Origin: Sphingomonadales bacterium 39-57-19 | GTDB lineage: Bacteria; Pseudomonadota; Alphaproteobacteria; Sphingomonadales; Sphingomonadaceae | DNA: 64,000 nt | Assembly: GCA_002282385.1 (NCBI GenBank) | Contig: NCJG01000007.1 | Span: forward strand, 1-64,000 | Reading direction: 5' to 3' | In this document: positions 16,473 through 26,450 of the stretch, piece after piece | How the letters are laid out: the number at the start of each line of letters is the position of its first letter | Position numbering within the stretch: the first letter of the stretch is position 1 | Position numbers and translations under genes: made by a program | Notes under the pieces: model-generated | The model's input: the letters and a program-made list of their open reading frames with translations, nothing else | Databases searched by the model: none | Told to the model about the DNA's origin: nothing

Positions 16473-17453
16473 ATGATCAATTTGCTGAACATCATGCGCG
16501 CTCTAGCCGACCCGACGCGGCTTCGAATCGTATTTCTCGTGCTTCGGCTTGAACTGTCGGTGGGCGAGTTAGTGCAGATATTGGACCAAAGCCAGCCCCG
16601 CGTTTCCCGGCATATCCGCATATTGGACGAGGCTGGATTGTTGGAGCGACGCAAAGAAGGAAGTTGGGTTTTCCTGCGCCCTGGCGCTGTTTTGGAGGAC
16701 GGACGCCTCACGTCATTACTGACAGAAGCCGATGTGACGCAGGCGAAGGCATTTCAAAAGGATCTGGCGCGGCTGGACGAGGTCCGCAACGCACGCACCA
16801 ATATGGCAGCATCCTATTTTGCGGCACATGCAGAAGAATGGGATTTCCTCAGATCACTGCATGTTGCTGATTCAGAAGTTGAGGCGAAGATTGCGCAGAT
16901 TTTGCATAGCGCGCCTTTGGGCCGTGTATTGGACGTTGGCACAGGGACTGGCCGCATTGTTGAATTGTTCGCAGCGAGCGCAAGCCGCTTTGTCGCTTTG
17001 GACAATAGCCCCGAAATGTTGCGGCTTGCCCGCGCAAAGATAGCGAATTTCAGCGCCGATATCGCGAGCAAGGTCGAAATCAAACTAGGTGACTTTAACA
17101 TGCTACCCGTGGGCGATGGTGAATTCGATACCGTCATTTTCCACCAAGTGCTGCATTACGCCCAAGACCCTGAGGCAGTCATTGCCGAAGCCATCCGGAC
17201 CATTGCACAAGATGGGCGGCTCGTGATCGCCGACTTCGCGGCCCATGACCATGAAGAACTCCGTACGGTTCATGCCCATGCCCGGCTTGGCTTTACGGAC
17301 GAATTTATGCGCAATGCGTTCTCGGCGCATGGCCTGCAGATGGTGCATCAGGCCGCACTTGAGTCCGGGGAACTCATTGTAAAAGTGTGGATGGGGCAAA
17401 AGCTGTCGTTCGCCACCCCGCGTCCAAAAAACAACTTAAGGATTGTTGCATGA
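16473..17453 (+). CDS. ArsR-family regulator fused to SAM-dependent methyltransferase domain
   Basis: A 326-residue two-domain protein. Residues 1-100 are an ArsR-type winged helix (ALADPTRLRIVFLV, then QSQPRVSRHIRILDEAGLLERR). Residues from about 145 form a class I methyltransferase with the SAM-binding loop VLDVGTGTGRI at 152-162. No metal-binding Cys pair of classical ArsR sensors is evident. Proteins of this build that sit with methionine-cycle genes are related to the SahR group, which senses S-adenosylhomocysteine. I infer that the second domain is used as a SAM/SAH sensor. The gene overlaps metF by ATGA, and a perfect inverted repeat precedes it. Confidence 0.85.
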   Translation: MINLLNIMRALADPTRLRIVFLVLRLELSVGELVQILDQSQPRVSRHIRILDEAGLLERRKEGSWVFLRPGAVLEDGRLTSLLTEADVTQAKAFQKDLARLDEVRNARTNMAASYFAAHAEEWDFLRSLHVADSEVEAKIAQILHSAPLGRVLDVGTGTGRIVELFAASASRFVALDNSPEMLRLARAKIANFSADIASKVEIKLGDFNMLPVGDGEFDTVIFHQVLHYAQDPEAVIAEAIRTIAQDGRLVIADFAAHDHEELRTVHAHARLGFTDEFMRNAFSAHGLQMVHQAALESGELIVKVWMGQKLSFATPRPKNNLRIVA

Positions 17454-18391
17454 TTCTCCCGTTCGACCAGATGCAGGAAGCCAGCCGGGCGCTGGCCGCG
17501 CCTCTTTTTGCCGGTCTTGCCGGTGATTGCGAAATCAGTTTTGAGTTCTTCCCGCCGAAAACCGAAAAGATGGAAGAGCAGCTTTGGGATTCGGTTGTCA
17601 CGCTCGCGCCGCTTGCCCCGCGCTTTGTATCGGTCACTTATGGTGCCGGCGGAACAACGCGTGAGCGGACACACAACACCGTCGCCCGCATCGCGCGCGA
17701 AACCAATATTCCAGCTGCGGCGCATTTAACCTGCGTCGAAGCATCAAAGGGCGAAATTGCCGACGTTGCCCATGCCTATTGGGAGGCGGGAGTCCGGCAC
17801 ATCGTTGCGCTGCGCGGAGATCCGCCCAGCTCGGACGGTAAATTTGTTCCGCATCCCGACGGCTATGCCAGCGCCGCTGATTTGGTCGAAGGACTGCGTA
17901 AGCTCCACCCGTTCGAGATATCGGTCAGTGCCTATCCCGAAACCCATCCAGAAGCATTGTCCGCTGCAAGCGACATCGACTTCCTGAAGCGCAAGCTGGA
18001 TTCGGGCGCGAGCCGGGCAATCACACAATTTTTCTTTGAACCTGAAACATTCTTCCGTTTTCGCGACGCTGTCGCTGCCGCTGGAGTCGATGCCGAAATC
18101 GTCCCGGGTATCATGCCGGTCTCAAATTTTGCGGCAATCACGCGCATGTCCGCCATGACCGGCACCGCAATTCCCGTGTGGATGGAGCATTTGTTTGAAG
18201 AGTTGGATGACCATCCGCCTGCCCGGCAACTTGTCGCGGCCACCATCGCAGCCGAAATGTGCCGCCGATTATATGCGGGCGGTGTGCGCGATTTCCATTT
18301 CTACACGCTCAACCGGGCCGAGCTATCTTATGCCATTTGCCATTTGCTTGGAAAACGGCCCGCTGGCGCTGCGCAGGAGCAAGCGGCATGA
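17450..18391 (+). CDS. metF: 5,10-methylenetetrahydrofolate reductase
   Basis: MetF reduces 5,10-methylene-THF to 5-methyl-THF with FAD, supplying the methyl group for methionine. The 313-residue protein begins with the family motif ISFEFFPPKTEKMEEQLW and includes SVTYGAGGTTRERT, HLTCVEAS and HIVALRGDPP. ATG at 17450 overlaps the stop of the regulator gene, and its own stop overlaps the next start, so translation is probably coupled. The product feeds MetH encoded directly downstream. Confidence 0.96.
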   Translation: MILPFDQMQEASRALAAPLFAGLAGDCEISFEFFPPKTEKMEEQLWDSVVTLAPLAPRFVSVTYGAGGTTRERTHNTVARIARETNIPAAAHLTCVEASKGEIADVAHAYWEAGVRHIVALRGDPPSSDGKFVPHPDGYASAADLVEGLRKLHPFEISVSAYPETHPEALSAASDIDFLKRKLDSGASRAITQFFFEPETFFRFRDAVAAAGVDAEIVPGIMPVSNFAAITRMSAMTGTAIPVWMEHLFEELDDHPPARQLVAATIAAEMCRRLYAGGVRDFHFYTLNRAELSYAICHLLGKRPAGAAQEQAA

Positions 18392-19434
18392 CCCCGCGTG
18401 AGGCATTTGTTGCAAGAGCGGCCAAGCAGATATTGGTCTTCGACGGCGGCTATGGGACCGCCATTCAGGGGTATAAATTATCCGAGGCGGACTATCGCGG
18501 GTCATTGGAACTGACCCACGATCAAAAGGGTAATAACGATCTTTTGTCGATCACACGACCTGACGTGGTTGGCGCCATCCACAGCGCATATCTCAGCGCT
18601 GGCGCGGACATGATCGAAACCAACACCTTTAGCGCCACGAAGATCAGCATGGCTGATTATGGCTGCGAACATTTGGTCCAGCAATTGAACATCGATTCGG
18701 CAAGACTCGCGCGCGCCTGTTGTGACGCCGCAGAAGCCGAAGATGGCAAGCGGCGTTTTGTTGCGGGCTCAATTGGGCCGACGAACAAGACATTGTCATT
18801 GTCGCCAGACGTCAACGACCCCGGCTATCGCGAAATCGATTTTGACTATCTGAAAGGCGTCTATCGCGAACAATGCGACGCGCTTATCGAAGGCGGCGTG
18901 GATTTCCTGCTGATTGAAACGATTTTCGACACGCTGAATGCCAAATGCGCAGGCATGGCGGCGCAGGAAGCCGCACTGGCATCGGGCCGGGACGTGCCCT
19001 TGATGATATCTATGACGATCACCGATATGGCCGGTCGCAATCTGTCGGGGCATACGGTTGAGGCATTTTGGGCCGCGATCCGGCATGTCAAACCACTGAC
19101 CATCGGGTTAAACTGTTCGTTCGGCGCTGACCTGTTGCGTCCGCATTTGGCCGCTTTGTCAAAGCAAGCCGATGCGCTTGTCATGGCCTATCCCAATGCG
19201 GGCCTGCCCAATGACCTTGCCGAATATGACGAACTGCCCGAAACGACGGCGCAGCTGATTGGCCAATGGTTGGATGACGGGCTGGTCAACATCGTCGGCG
19301 GTTGTTGCGGCACCACGCCTGCGCATATCGCCGCGATTGCCAAGGCTGTTGAGGGCCGCGCGCCGCGCAGCATCCCGCAACCACCCGTGGTCACGCGCCT
19401 CGCTGGCCTCGAACCCTTCATCATGGCCGCCTGA
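18388..19434 (+). CDS. metH: Methionine synthase, homocysteine-binding module (split MetH, part 1)
   Basis: A 348-residue homocysteine S-methyltransferase domain that corresponds to the first module of cobalamin-dependent MetH. It contains [12 protein letters not shown], a start typical of the module, and the three zinc ligands C243 (GLNCSFG), C306 and C307 (GGCCGTTP), which activate homocysteine. It starts at an ATGA overlap with metF. The folate, cobalamin and activation modules are encoded by the next gene, so the two proteins must act together. Confidence 0.93.
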   Translation: MTPREAFVARAAKQILVFDGGYGTAIQGYKLSEADYRGSLELTHDQKGNNDLLSITRPDVVGAIHSAYLSAGADMIETNTFSATKISMADYGCEHLVQQLNIDSARLARACCDAAEAEDGKRRFVAGSIGPTNKTLSLSPDVNDPGYREIDFDYLKGVYREQCDALIEGGVDFLLIETIFDTLNAKCAGMAAQEAALASGRDVPLMISMTITDMAGRNLSGHTVEAFWAAIRHVKPLTIGLNCSFGADLLRPHLAALSKQADALVMAYPNAGLPNDLAEYDELPETTAQLIGQWLDDGLVNIVGGCCGTTPAHIAAIAKAVEGRAPRSIPQPPVVTRLAGLEPFIMAA

Positions 19435-19457
19435 ACTCCTTAAAGCTGAACATAGAT

Positions 19458-22076
19458 ATGACATCCTCCTCCTCCCGTTTCGTCAACATCGGTGAACGTA
19501 CGAACGTCACCGGCAGTGCCAAGTTCAAGAAGCTCATTCTGTCCGGCGATTATGAAGCCGCTGTCGAAGTCGCGCGCGACCAGGTCGAAAATGGCGCGCA
19601 GATTATCGACATCAATATGGATGAAGGTCTGCTCGACGCGCATGAGGCGATGACGACGTTCATCAAACGGATCGCTGCCGAACCAGATATTGCGCGCGTA
19701 CCGTTGATGATCGACAGTTCCAAATGGAGCGTCATTGAGGCGGGGCTGAAATGCGTTTCGGGCAAGCCCATTGTGAATTCGATTTCGATGAAGGAGGGCG
19801 AAGAAGCCTTTTTGCATCACGCGCGGTTGTGCATGGCCTATGGTGCCGCTGTCGTGGTGATGGCGTTCGACGAGACAGGCCAGGCCGACACCAAAGAGCG
19901 CAAGGTCGAAATCTGCAAGCGTGCTTATGACTTGCTGGTCGGCATTGGGTTTCCGCCCGAAGACATCATTTTCGATCCCAATATTTTTGCGGTGGCAACG
20001 GGGATTGAAGAGCATAACAATTATGGCGTCGATTTTATCGAGGCGCTGAAGGAATTGCGCGTTCTGTGCCCGCATGCGCATTATTCGGGCGGCCTTTCCA
20101 ACCTGTCCTTTTCCTTCCGCGGTAACGAACCTGTGCGCCGCGCGATGCACTCGATATTCTTATATCATGCGATCCCTGCTGGCTTGGATATGGCGATCGT
20201 TAACGCAGGCCAGTTGGATATCTATGACGATATTGATCCGGAACTGCGGGTGGCGTGCGAAGATGTAATCCTCAACCGCGACCCTGATGCCACCGAGCGC
20301 CTCATCACCTTGGCCGAGAAATATCGCGGTACGGATGTGGCGCAGGAAAAGGCCGAGGCCGAATGGCGCGGCTGGGAAGTTAAAAAGCGGCTTGAACATG
20401 CCTTGGTCAAAGGCATTGATGCGCATATTGTCGACGACACCGAAGAAGCGCGGCTGGCGATCAAGGCTGCGGGCGGCAGGCCTATCGAGGTTATCGAAGG
20501 CCCGTTGATGGACGGCATGAATGTCGTGGGCGACTTGTTCGGGTCGGGCAAAATGTTCCTGCCGCAAGTCGTGAAATCGGCGCGCGTCATGAAAAAAGCG
20601 GTCGCGCATCTGTTCCCTTATATCGAGGCGGAAAAAGAAGTCGGCGCGAAGGGCAAGGGCAAGATCATCATGGCGACCGTCAAGGGCGACGTGCATGACA
20701 TCGGCAAGAATATCGTTGGCGTTGTGCTGCAGTGTAATGGATTTGAGATTGTCGATCTGGGCGTGATGGTCCCGTGGCAAGACATATTGAAGGCGGCGGT
20801 CGACCATGATGCCGACATGATCGGGCTGTCCGGCCTGATCACGCCTTCGTTGGACGAGATGGTCACCGTCGCTGAAGAAATGCAGAAGGCCGGTATGACG
20901 ATGCCGTTGATGATCGGCGGCGCAACCACGTCCAAAACGCATACGGCGTTGCGGATTGAGCCTGTCTATTCAGGCCCCGTCATTCATGTGCTCGATGCTT
21001 CGCGCGCTGTCGGTGTTGCGGGCACATTGGTCAGCGATACTATGGCTGAAAAGTTCGTCGCTGACACCCGCGCCGAATATAGCCACATCCGCGATGCCCG
21101 TGCGGGCAAGACCGCAAAGCCATTGGCTTCGCTGGATGAAGCACGCGCCAATGGGTTCGAGATTGATGAGGCGCTTAAGCCTGCCCCGCCATTACAGCCT
21201 GGCGTGCATGTCTATGATGATTGGGATCTTTCCGATCTGCGCAATTATATTGATTGGACGCCGTTTTTCCGCGCTTGGGAATTGCATGGCAATTACCCCG
21301 ATATTTTGACCGATGAAGTCGTTGGCGAAAGTGCCACCAGCCTGTTTGCCGATGCCAACGCGATGCTTGATAAAATCATCAGCGAAAAATGGCTCCGCGC
21401 AAAGGGCGTTGCGGGCCTGTGGCCATGCCAGCGCGATGGCGACGATGTTGTGGTCTATTGCGAACAGACCGAGAGCCATATTCGCCTGCCGTTCCTGCGG
21501 CAGCAAATCGCCAAGCGCGAAGGCAGGGCGAACATGTGTCTGGCCGATTTCATCAGCCGCGATGGCGACTGGATTGGCGGCTTTGCCGTGACCACTGGCC
21601 ATGGCATCGGCAAGCATTTGGCGCAGTTCAAAGCCAATATTGATGATTATTCCGACATCATGTTGAAAGCGCTGGCCGACCGTCTGGCCGAAGCTTTTGC
21701 TGAGCGGATGCACGAGCATGTCCGCACAACATTATGGGGTTATGCGCCCGACGAGCAGTTCACCATCGAGGCGCTGAACCGTGAAGAATATCGAGGCATC
21801 CGGCCCGCCCCGGGCTACCCCGCATGTCCGGACCACAGCCTGAAGCCGATATTGTTCGACCTGCTGGATGCTACCCAGAAAACCGGCATTACCCTGACCG
21901 AAAGCTTTGCCATGTTGCCGACCGCCGCGGTCAGCGGATTTTATTTCGGGCACCCCCAAGCCGAATATTTCGGCGTTGCGCGGATTGGCGAAGATCAGGT
22001 TGCGGACTATGCCGCACGGCGCGAACTCGATTTGGATCGGGCGCGGCAGTATCTAAGGCCGAACCTCAACGAATGA
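19458..22076 (+). CDS. metH: Methionine synthase, folate/cobalamin/activation modules (split MetH, part 2)
   Basis: An 872-residue protein carrying the remaining MetH modules in order. The pterin-binding domain starts at [16 protein letters not shown]. Next come a cap region and the B12-binding domain with D411-x-H413-x-x-G416 (GDVHDIGKN), whose His ligates cobalt. The C-terminal AdoMet-dependent reactivation domain includes [12 protein letters not shown]. Together with part 1 it totals 1220 residues, close to the fused E. coli enzyme. It transfers the methyl group from 5-methyl-THF via cobalamin to homocysteine. Split MetH is known in many alphaproteobacteria. No cobalamin riboswitch was seen upstream. 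Confidence 0.95.
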   Translation: MTSSSSRFVNIGERTNVTGSAKFKKLILSGDYEAAVEVARDQVENGAQIIDINMDEGLLDAHEAMTTFIKRIAAEPDIARVPLMIDSSKWSVIEAGLKCVSGKPIVNSISMKEGEEAFLHHARLCMAYGAAVVVMAFDETGQADTKERKVEICKRAYDLLVGIGFPPEDIIFDPNIFAVATGIEEHNNYGVDFIEALKELRVLCPHAHYSGGLSNLSFSFRGNEPVRRAMHSIFLYHAIPAGLDMAIVNAGQLDIYDDIDPELRVACEDVILNRDPDATERLITLAEKYRGTDVAQEKAEAEWRGWEVKKRLEHALVKGIDAHIVDDTEEARLAIKAAGGRPIEVIEGPLMDGMNVVGDLFGSGKMFLPQVVKSARVMKKAVAHLFPYIEAEKEVGAKGKGKIIMATVKGDVHDIGKNIVGVVLQCNGFEIVDLGVMVPWQDILKAAVDHDADMIGLSGLITPSLDEMVTVAEEMQKAGMTMPLMIGGATTSKTHTALRIEPVYSGPVIHVLDASRAVGVAGTLVSDTMAEKFVADTRAEYSHIRDARAGKTAKPLASLDEARANGFEIDEALKPAPPLQPGVHVYDDWDLSDLRNYIDWTPFFRAWELHGNYPDILTDEVVGESATSLFADANAMLDKIISEKWLRAKGVAGLWPCQRDGDDVVVYCEQTESHIRLPFLRQQIAKREGRANMCLADFISRDGDWIGGFAVTTGHGIGKHLAQFKANIDDYSDIMLKALADRLAEAFAERMHEHVRTTLWGYAPDEQFTIEALNREEYRGIRPAPGYPACPDHSLKPILFDLLDATQKTGITLTESFAMLPTAAVSGFYFGHPQAEYFGVARIGEDQVADYAARRELDLDRARQYLRPNLNE

Positions 22077-22104
22077 TCTGGGCTAGGGTAGATTTTAGGA
22101 ACGA

Positions 22105-23043
22105 ATGCCCATGAAGAAAACTGCGCTCTTCGTCCTGACCGCTCTCTGCGCGGTTGCGGCATTTGCGCGCAGCCCGGCCGCTTTCCGCAATGGCGAGAAG
22201 GGGCGTGGCTATGCCAGCCTCCAAAAGGCGGTTGATGGAATTGGCAGTGGCGAGGGCACGATCATCATCGCGCCGGGCACCTATCGGCAATGTGCCATCC
22301 AAAAAGCGGGCGTCATCGCCTTTCGCGCCGCAGTCCCGGGCCAGACGATATTTGACGGCGCAACCTGTGAAGGCAAGGCGGCCTTAGTCCTGCGCGGACG
22401 CGCGGCACGCATTGATGGCGTTGTCTTTCAAAATATGCGCGTGCCTGATGCCAATGGCCCAGGCATCCGGCTTGAATAGGGCAGCCTGACGGTGACGCGC
22501 GCGATCTTTCGCAACAGCCAACAGGGCATCTTAACCGCCGACGACAAAGCCGGTGAAATTCGTATCACGCAATCTACCTTTTCCGGCCTTGGCCGTTGCG
22601 ACCGGGGGCTGTCCTGCGTGCATAGCGTCTACATTGGCGGCTATGGCAGCCCGACCGTCACCAACAGCCGTTTCGAACGTGGCAATGGCGGGCATTATAT
22701 CAAAAGCAGCGCGCGGCAGGTGTCGATTACGGATAACGCATTTGACGATACGCGCGGGCGCAAAACCCAATACATAATTGATTTGCCCAATGGCGCAACT
22801 GGCAAGATCGTGCGCAATATGTTTGTGCAAGGCGCAAGCAAGGAAAATGACAGCGCCTTTATCACCGTTGCAGCCGAAGGCTGGACGCAAAGCAGTGCTG
22901 GCCTGGCGATCAACGCCAACGAAGCGAGCATCGCGCACGGTGTGAATCGTCAAACCATATTTCTCGCAGATTGGTCGGGCGACCGACTGGCGTTAGGCGG
23001 CAACCGGTTGGGCCGTGGACTGAAACCGTTTCAGAGGCGATAG
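22105..23043 (+). pseudogene. Secreted right-handed beta-helix protein interrupted by an in-frame TAG
   Basis: The first part (22105-22479) has a signal peptide (MKKTALFVLTALCAVAAFA) and beta-helix-like rungs (YASLQKAVDGIGSGEGTIII, GTYRQCAIQKAGVIAF). It stops at TAG 22477-22479. The same frame continues without another stop to 23043, with further rungs (LTVTRAIFRNSQQGIL, SVYIGGYGSPTVTNSRF). The sequence reads smoothly across the stop, as expected from one nonsense change such as CAG or GAG to TAG in a protein of about 312 residues. A GTG at 22492 could restart translation but would lack a signal peptide. The family resembles pectate-lyase-like parallel beta-helix proteins; no catalytic residues could be assigned. 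Confidence 0.78.
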
Positions 23044-23197
23044 ATCCGCGCCGGCTCACTTCGCTCTGCGGACGTAAATTGCCGCTGCCCTGTCATACAA
23101 TTGCCGAACTACCTGTGAATTAAGGAAGCGACCAGCGTAGGTTCATAAGGTAAAGATATATTTACCATGGCGCCGTCATGGCCCCCGCGGACTCCGG

Positions 23198-23962
23198 CTA
23201 TAAGCGCTGGAAAACATATCCTGCGAACCAGCCAAGCAGCAATGATACAAGCACCGCCATGGCACCATAGAAAAAGGCAAAATCCTGCGCCATGATGGTC
23301 ACCAGTTGCTCAAACCCGGTTTTGCGTATCCGCACTTGCACATTATCGTCCGCAACAATGACCCGGCCATTGCGGATCAATAATGTTTCGGCGGTATATG
23401 TGCCAACAGGGACGCTGGACGGAATATTGAGTCGTGCGCGGTACAATACCTGATCGGTGATTTCGACGGTGCCTGCCTCCTGCCGGAAAAGGCCGTTGCG
23501 GCGGTTCAGATCGACGAGGCCATCGACAAAGCGTTTTTGTTCTGCGGCATCCACTTCTCCGCTGGGCGACAATTGCAATCTTTCGAGGCCAAGTTCGTAA
23601 ATAGCCGCGGTCTTGCTATCAACGATTTCGCGGAGCGGGCGGGATGAGGCGATCGCGTAATAAGCGGGAACGGACCGGAAATCGGTGCTGTCGGCGTTAA
23701 TCCAGATGCCTGCAATATTCTGCTTTTCGCGCAGCGTCACCGCGCGCGTTGGCCCGCGCAGGACTACGGCGACGTCTACTTGACCCTCCGGCGCAACGCC
23801 GCGCGGGTAAATGATCGCGCCAAACAGCAGCATTTCAGCGCCTGTGAAACCCGATTGAATATTGATTTCGCGCTGCGACACATCGGGCACAAGCTTGGGC
23901 ACACTCTGGGCGCTCGCTGCCATAGGCAGCAAAAACAGGAGTAGGGCGAGCAAGCGCATCAT
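23198..23962 (-). CDS. TIGR02186-type alphaproteobacterial membrane protein
   Basis: A 254-residue protein with an N-terminal signal peptide (MRLLALLLFLLPMAASAQS), a periplasmic domain, and one C-terminal membrane helix (FFYGAMAVLVSLLLGWFAGY). It resembles the uncharacterised alphaproteobacterial transmembrane family TIGR02186, whose genes are usually next to a TauE/SafE exporter. That is the case here: its ATG overlaps the exporter's stop codon in an ATGA. It is likely to be a periplasmic accessory subunit of that exporter, but no activity is known. Confidence 0.8.
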   Translation of the reverse strand: MMRLLALLLFLLPMAASAQSVPKLVPDVSQREINIQSGFTGAEMLLFGAIIYPRGVAPEGQVDVAVVLRGPTRAVTLREKQNIAGIWINADSTDFRSVPAYYAIASSRPLREIVDSKTAAIYELGLERLQLSPSGEVDAAEQKRFVDGLVDLNRRNGLFRQEAGTVEITDQVLYRARLNIPSSVPVGTYTAETLLIRNGRVIVADDNVQVRIRKTGFEQLVTIMAQDFAFFYGAMAVLVSLLLGWFAGYVFQRL

Positions 23963-24873
23963 AAAGCTTGCAACGTGTAGATTTCGTCTGGACGCCAGCC
24001 AAGGCCAAGCGCCATCCGGATAGCGACAAGTAAGACAATCACTGCAAGGAAGAGGCGCAGATAATCTGGACGCATCCGCTGCGCTAGTCGTGCGCCAATT
24101 TGAGCGCCAATGACACTTCCAATCAGCAAGAATACCGCCAACACAATATCGACCGCCTTGGTGGTCAGGCTGTGCATCATGGTGGATGCCATGGTGACGA
24201 ACAATATCTGAAACAGTGATGTTCCCACAACAACCTGCGCACCCATGCCAAGCAAATACAGCATAGCCGGAACCATGATGAAACCGCCGCCCACGCCCAG
24301 CAGCATTGTCATAATGCCAGTGATGAAACCTAATATCAGCGGCGCGAGTGGCGAAATATACAGACCCGACCGGTAGAAACGCCAACGCATCGGCAAATTG
24401 GCGACCAATGGATGGTGCCGCCTTTTGGCTGCGGGCACCGGTTTGCCTGCACGTGACGCGCTGACGCTGGTTAGGCTTTCTTTAGCCATCAGTCCGCCAA
24501 TGCCGCCCAGCATGACGACGTAAAGGATGTTGATGACGGTATCGATCTGGCCAAGCGCTTCCAATATTTCAAAGATCGCTGCGCCCGCAGCTGTGCCGAA
24601 AATGCCCCCGAAAACCAACACGGCGCCCATTTGGAAATCGACACCGCCGCGGTTCATATGCGCAAAAACGCCCGATACGCTTGCGCCGGTTACCTGTGTC
24701 GATGCCGACGCTGCGGCAACCGCCGGAGGGATGCCGTAGAAAATAAGCAATGGCGTGGTCAGGAACCCGCCGCCCACGCCAAACATTCCAGACAACACAC
24801 CAACGCCGCCACCCAGCAGGATGATGACCAGCGCATTGACCGACAAATTGGCTATAGGAAGATAGATATCCAT
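23959..24873 (-). CDS. Sulfite exporter TauE/SafE family permease
   Basis: A 304-residue polytopic membrane protein with two similar halves. Each contains the glycine-rich loop of the family: GMFGVGGGFLTTPLL near the N-terminus and LLGVGGGFIMVPAML in the second half. About eight membrane helices are visible. Family members export sulfite, sulfoacetate or other organosulfur anions. ATG at 24873 gives a normal N-terminus; the longer frame to 24948 has no conserved content. It is translationally coupled to the downstream TIGR02186-type gene. The substrate is not determined by the sequence. Confidence 0.88.
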   Translation of the reverse strand: MDIYLPIANLSVNALVIILLGGGVGVLSGMFGVGGGFLTTPLLIFYGIPPAVAAASASTQVTGASVSGVFAHMNRGGVDFQMGAVLVFGGIFGTAAGAAIFEILEALGQIDTVINILYVVMLGGIGGLMAKESLTSVSASRAGKPVPAAKRRHHPLVANLPMRWRFYRSGLYISPLAPLILGFITGIMTMLLGVGGGFIMVPAMLYLLGMGAQVVVGTSLFQILFVTMASTMMHSLTTKAVDIVLAVFLLIGSVIGAQIGARLAQRMRPDYLRLFLAVIVLLVAIRMALGLGWRPDEIYTLQAL

Positions 24874-25229
24874 GTTTGACCAATAGACCCTAACGGCATT
24901 TAGCGGCAGGATAAAGGCTGACGCGCAGAAACTCGTGCACAATATCACCGCTGACGTTTACGTGCGCATTTGGCGCAACATCGATACGCATGTCCTTGTC
25001 TTGTCCACCCCTCAAAAAAATCTCTGCGCCAAAAGCAAGCGGGGCCCTTCCCGATTTTGCGATTGGTCGGTGTGCTTGCACTGTAAAATCGGCCAAGCGC
25101 TCCCGCTTTGGCTTGAAACAAAGCCTACCTGCTTATAGCCATCCAACCCAAACCGCTAAAGCAAGGGACTTGTTCAATGTTTTGTGCTGCGCTTGCTATC
25201 AATTATGCGGGCGGGCATATAGCTGGACG
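24874..25229. other. 356-bp divergent intergenic region, tauE-like / nhaA
   Basis: No gene is supported here. The region separates two divergent transcription units and must hold both promoters. The roughly 200 nt before nhaA include several C- and G-rich patches that could form RNA structure, but I could not match a specific riboswitch by eye. Confidence 0.5.
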
Positions 25230-26450
25230 ATGACTGAAACGCCCCAAAAACGACCCAACCAATCCGCATTGCGTGCGTTTCTTGCAAGCGAGGCGGCCGG
25301 CGGCATTTTGCTGATGGTGGCAGCGGCTTTGGCGCTGCTCGTCGCCAATTCGCCCTTTGCAGATAGCTATGCCCATTTCGTGCACGCGGTGATTGGGCCG
25401 GAATTAACGCCAAAACTGGGTCCGATGACCGTCCATCTCTGGATAAATGATGGGCTGATGGCGATATTTTTCCTGTTGGTCGGGCTGGAGATTAAGCGCG
25501 AATTTGTCGATGGCCATCTTTCAACATGGGACGACAGGCGGCTTCCGATCATTGCGGCCGCGGCGGGCATGGTTGTTCCGGCGCTGATCTATCTGGGCGT
25601 GGCGGGCGGCGATCCAGATCTGCACCGCGGCTGGGCGATACCGGCTGCCACCGATATTGCATTTGCCATAGGCGTGCTGGCTTTATTGGGCAGCCGCGCA
25701 CCTGCATCTTTGAAACTGTTTTTAACCACGGTGGCGATTGTCGATGATATGGGCGCGGTCGCCATCATTGCGCTTTTCTACACCGCGGAACTGAACATCA
25801 TGGCATTGGCCGCAGCAGGTGCGATCTGGCTGTCGATGATGGCGCTCAATCGTTTTCGGGTGCATGTGCTTTGGCCGTACCTCATCCTTGCGGCGTTGTT
25901 ATGGTATGCGACATTGCTGTCTGGCGTTCATGCCACGATTGCAGGGGTGATGGCTGCATTTGCCATTCCGTTTCACCGGACAATCGCAGCGCCCGATGCT
26001 GAAGATTCGGCGCTGCACCGGCTTGAACATGCGTTGGTGAAGCCCGTCGCGTTTTTCATTGTGCCTATCTTTGGCTTTGCAAACGCGGGCGTTTCGCTTG
26101 CGGGCACCAGCGTGGCGGCACTGGCTGCGCCGCTTCCGCTTGGCATTGCCATGGGGCTGTTTCTGGGTAAGCAAATCGGGATTTTCGCAAGCGTCTGGCT
26201 TTCCGCGAAGCTTGGAATTGCCGCCCGTCCAAAGGACGCCAACTGGGTGCACGTCTATGGCGTCGCGTTGCTGTGCGGGATTGGTTTCACCATGAGCCTG
26301 TTTATCGGCGGCCTTGCCTTTGTCGGGCCGGCACAATCCGACGCCGTCAAAATTGGCGTTTTGATGGGGTCGGTGGTTTCCGCAATTTCGGGCTATCTCA
26401 TTTTGCGCTTTGCCGCGCGCCAAAAGCACATATCGGGAGACGTAATATGA
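25230..26450 (+). CDS. nhaA: Na+/H+ antiporter NhaA
   Basis: A 406-residue inner-membrane antiporter that exchanges cytoplasmic sodium (or lithium) for protons in pH and salt homeostasis. The paired aspartates of the ion-binding site are visible in [15 protein letters not shown], and the family segment [20 protein letters not shown] precedes them. The start at 25230 ([11 protein letters not shown]) is chosen because the N-terminal helix [17 protein letters not shown] follows directly; the longer upstream frame is unlikely to be coding. The stop overlaps the start of the DUF885 gene (ATGA). Confidence 0.95.
   Translation: MTETPQKRPNQSALRAFLASEAAGGILLMVAAALALLVANSPFADSYAHFVHAVIGPELTPKLGPMTVHLWINDGLMAIFFLLVGLEIKREFVDGHLSTWDDRRLPIIAAAAGMVVPALIYLGVAGGDPDLHRGWAIPAATDIAFAIGVLALLGSRAPASLKLFLTTVAIVDDMGAVAIIALFYTAELNIMALAAAGAIWLSMMALNRFRVHVLWPYLILAALLWYATLLSGVHATIAGVMAAFAIPFHRTIAAPDAEDSALHRLEHALVKPVAFFIVPIFGFANAGVSLAGTSVAALAAPLPLGIAMGLFLGKQIGIFASVWLSAKLGIAARPKDANWVHVYGVALLCGIGFTMSLFIGGLAFVGPAQSDAVKIGVLMGSVVSAISGYLILRFAARQKHISGDVI

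Noticed and set aside
19435..19457. Cobalamin riboswitch in front of metH part 2
   Set aside because: The gap is only 23 nt and the region upstream is coding.
19440..20942. Long antisense frames (236 and 260 codons) inside metH part 2
   Set aside because: They are shadows of a high-GC gene with clear family motifs on the plus strand.
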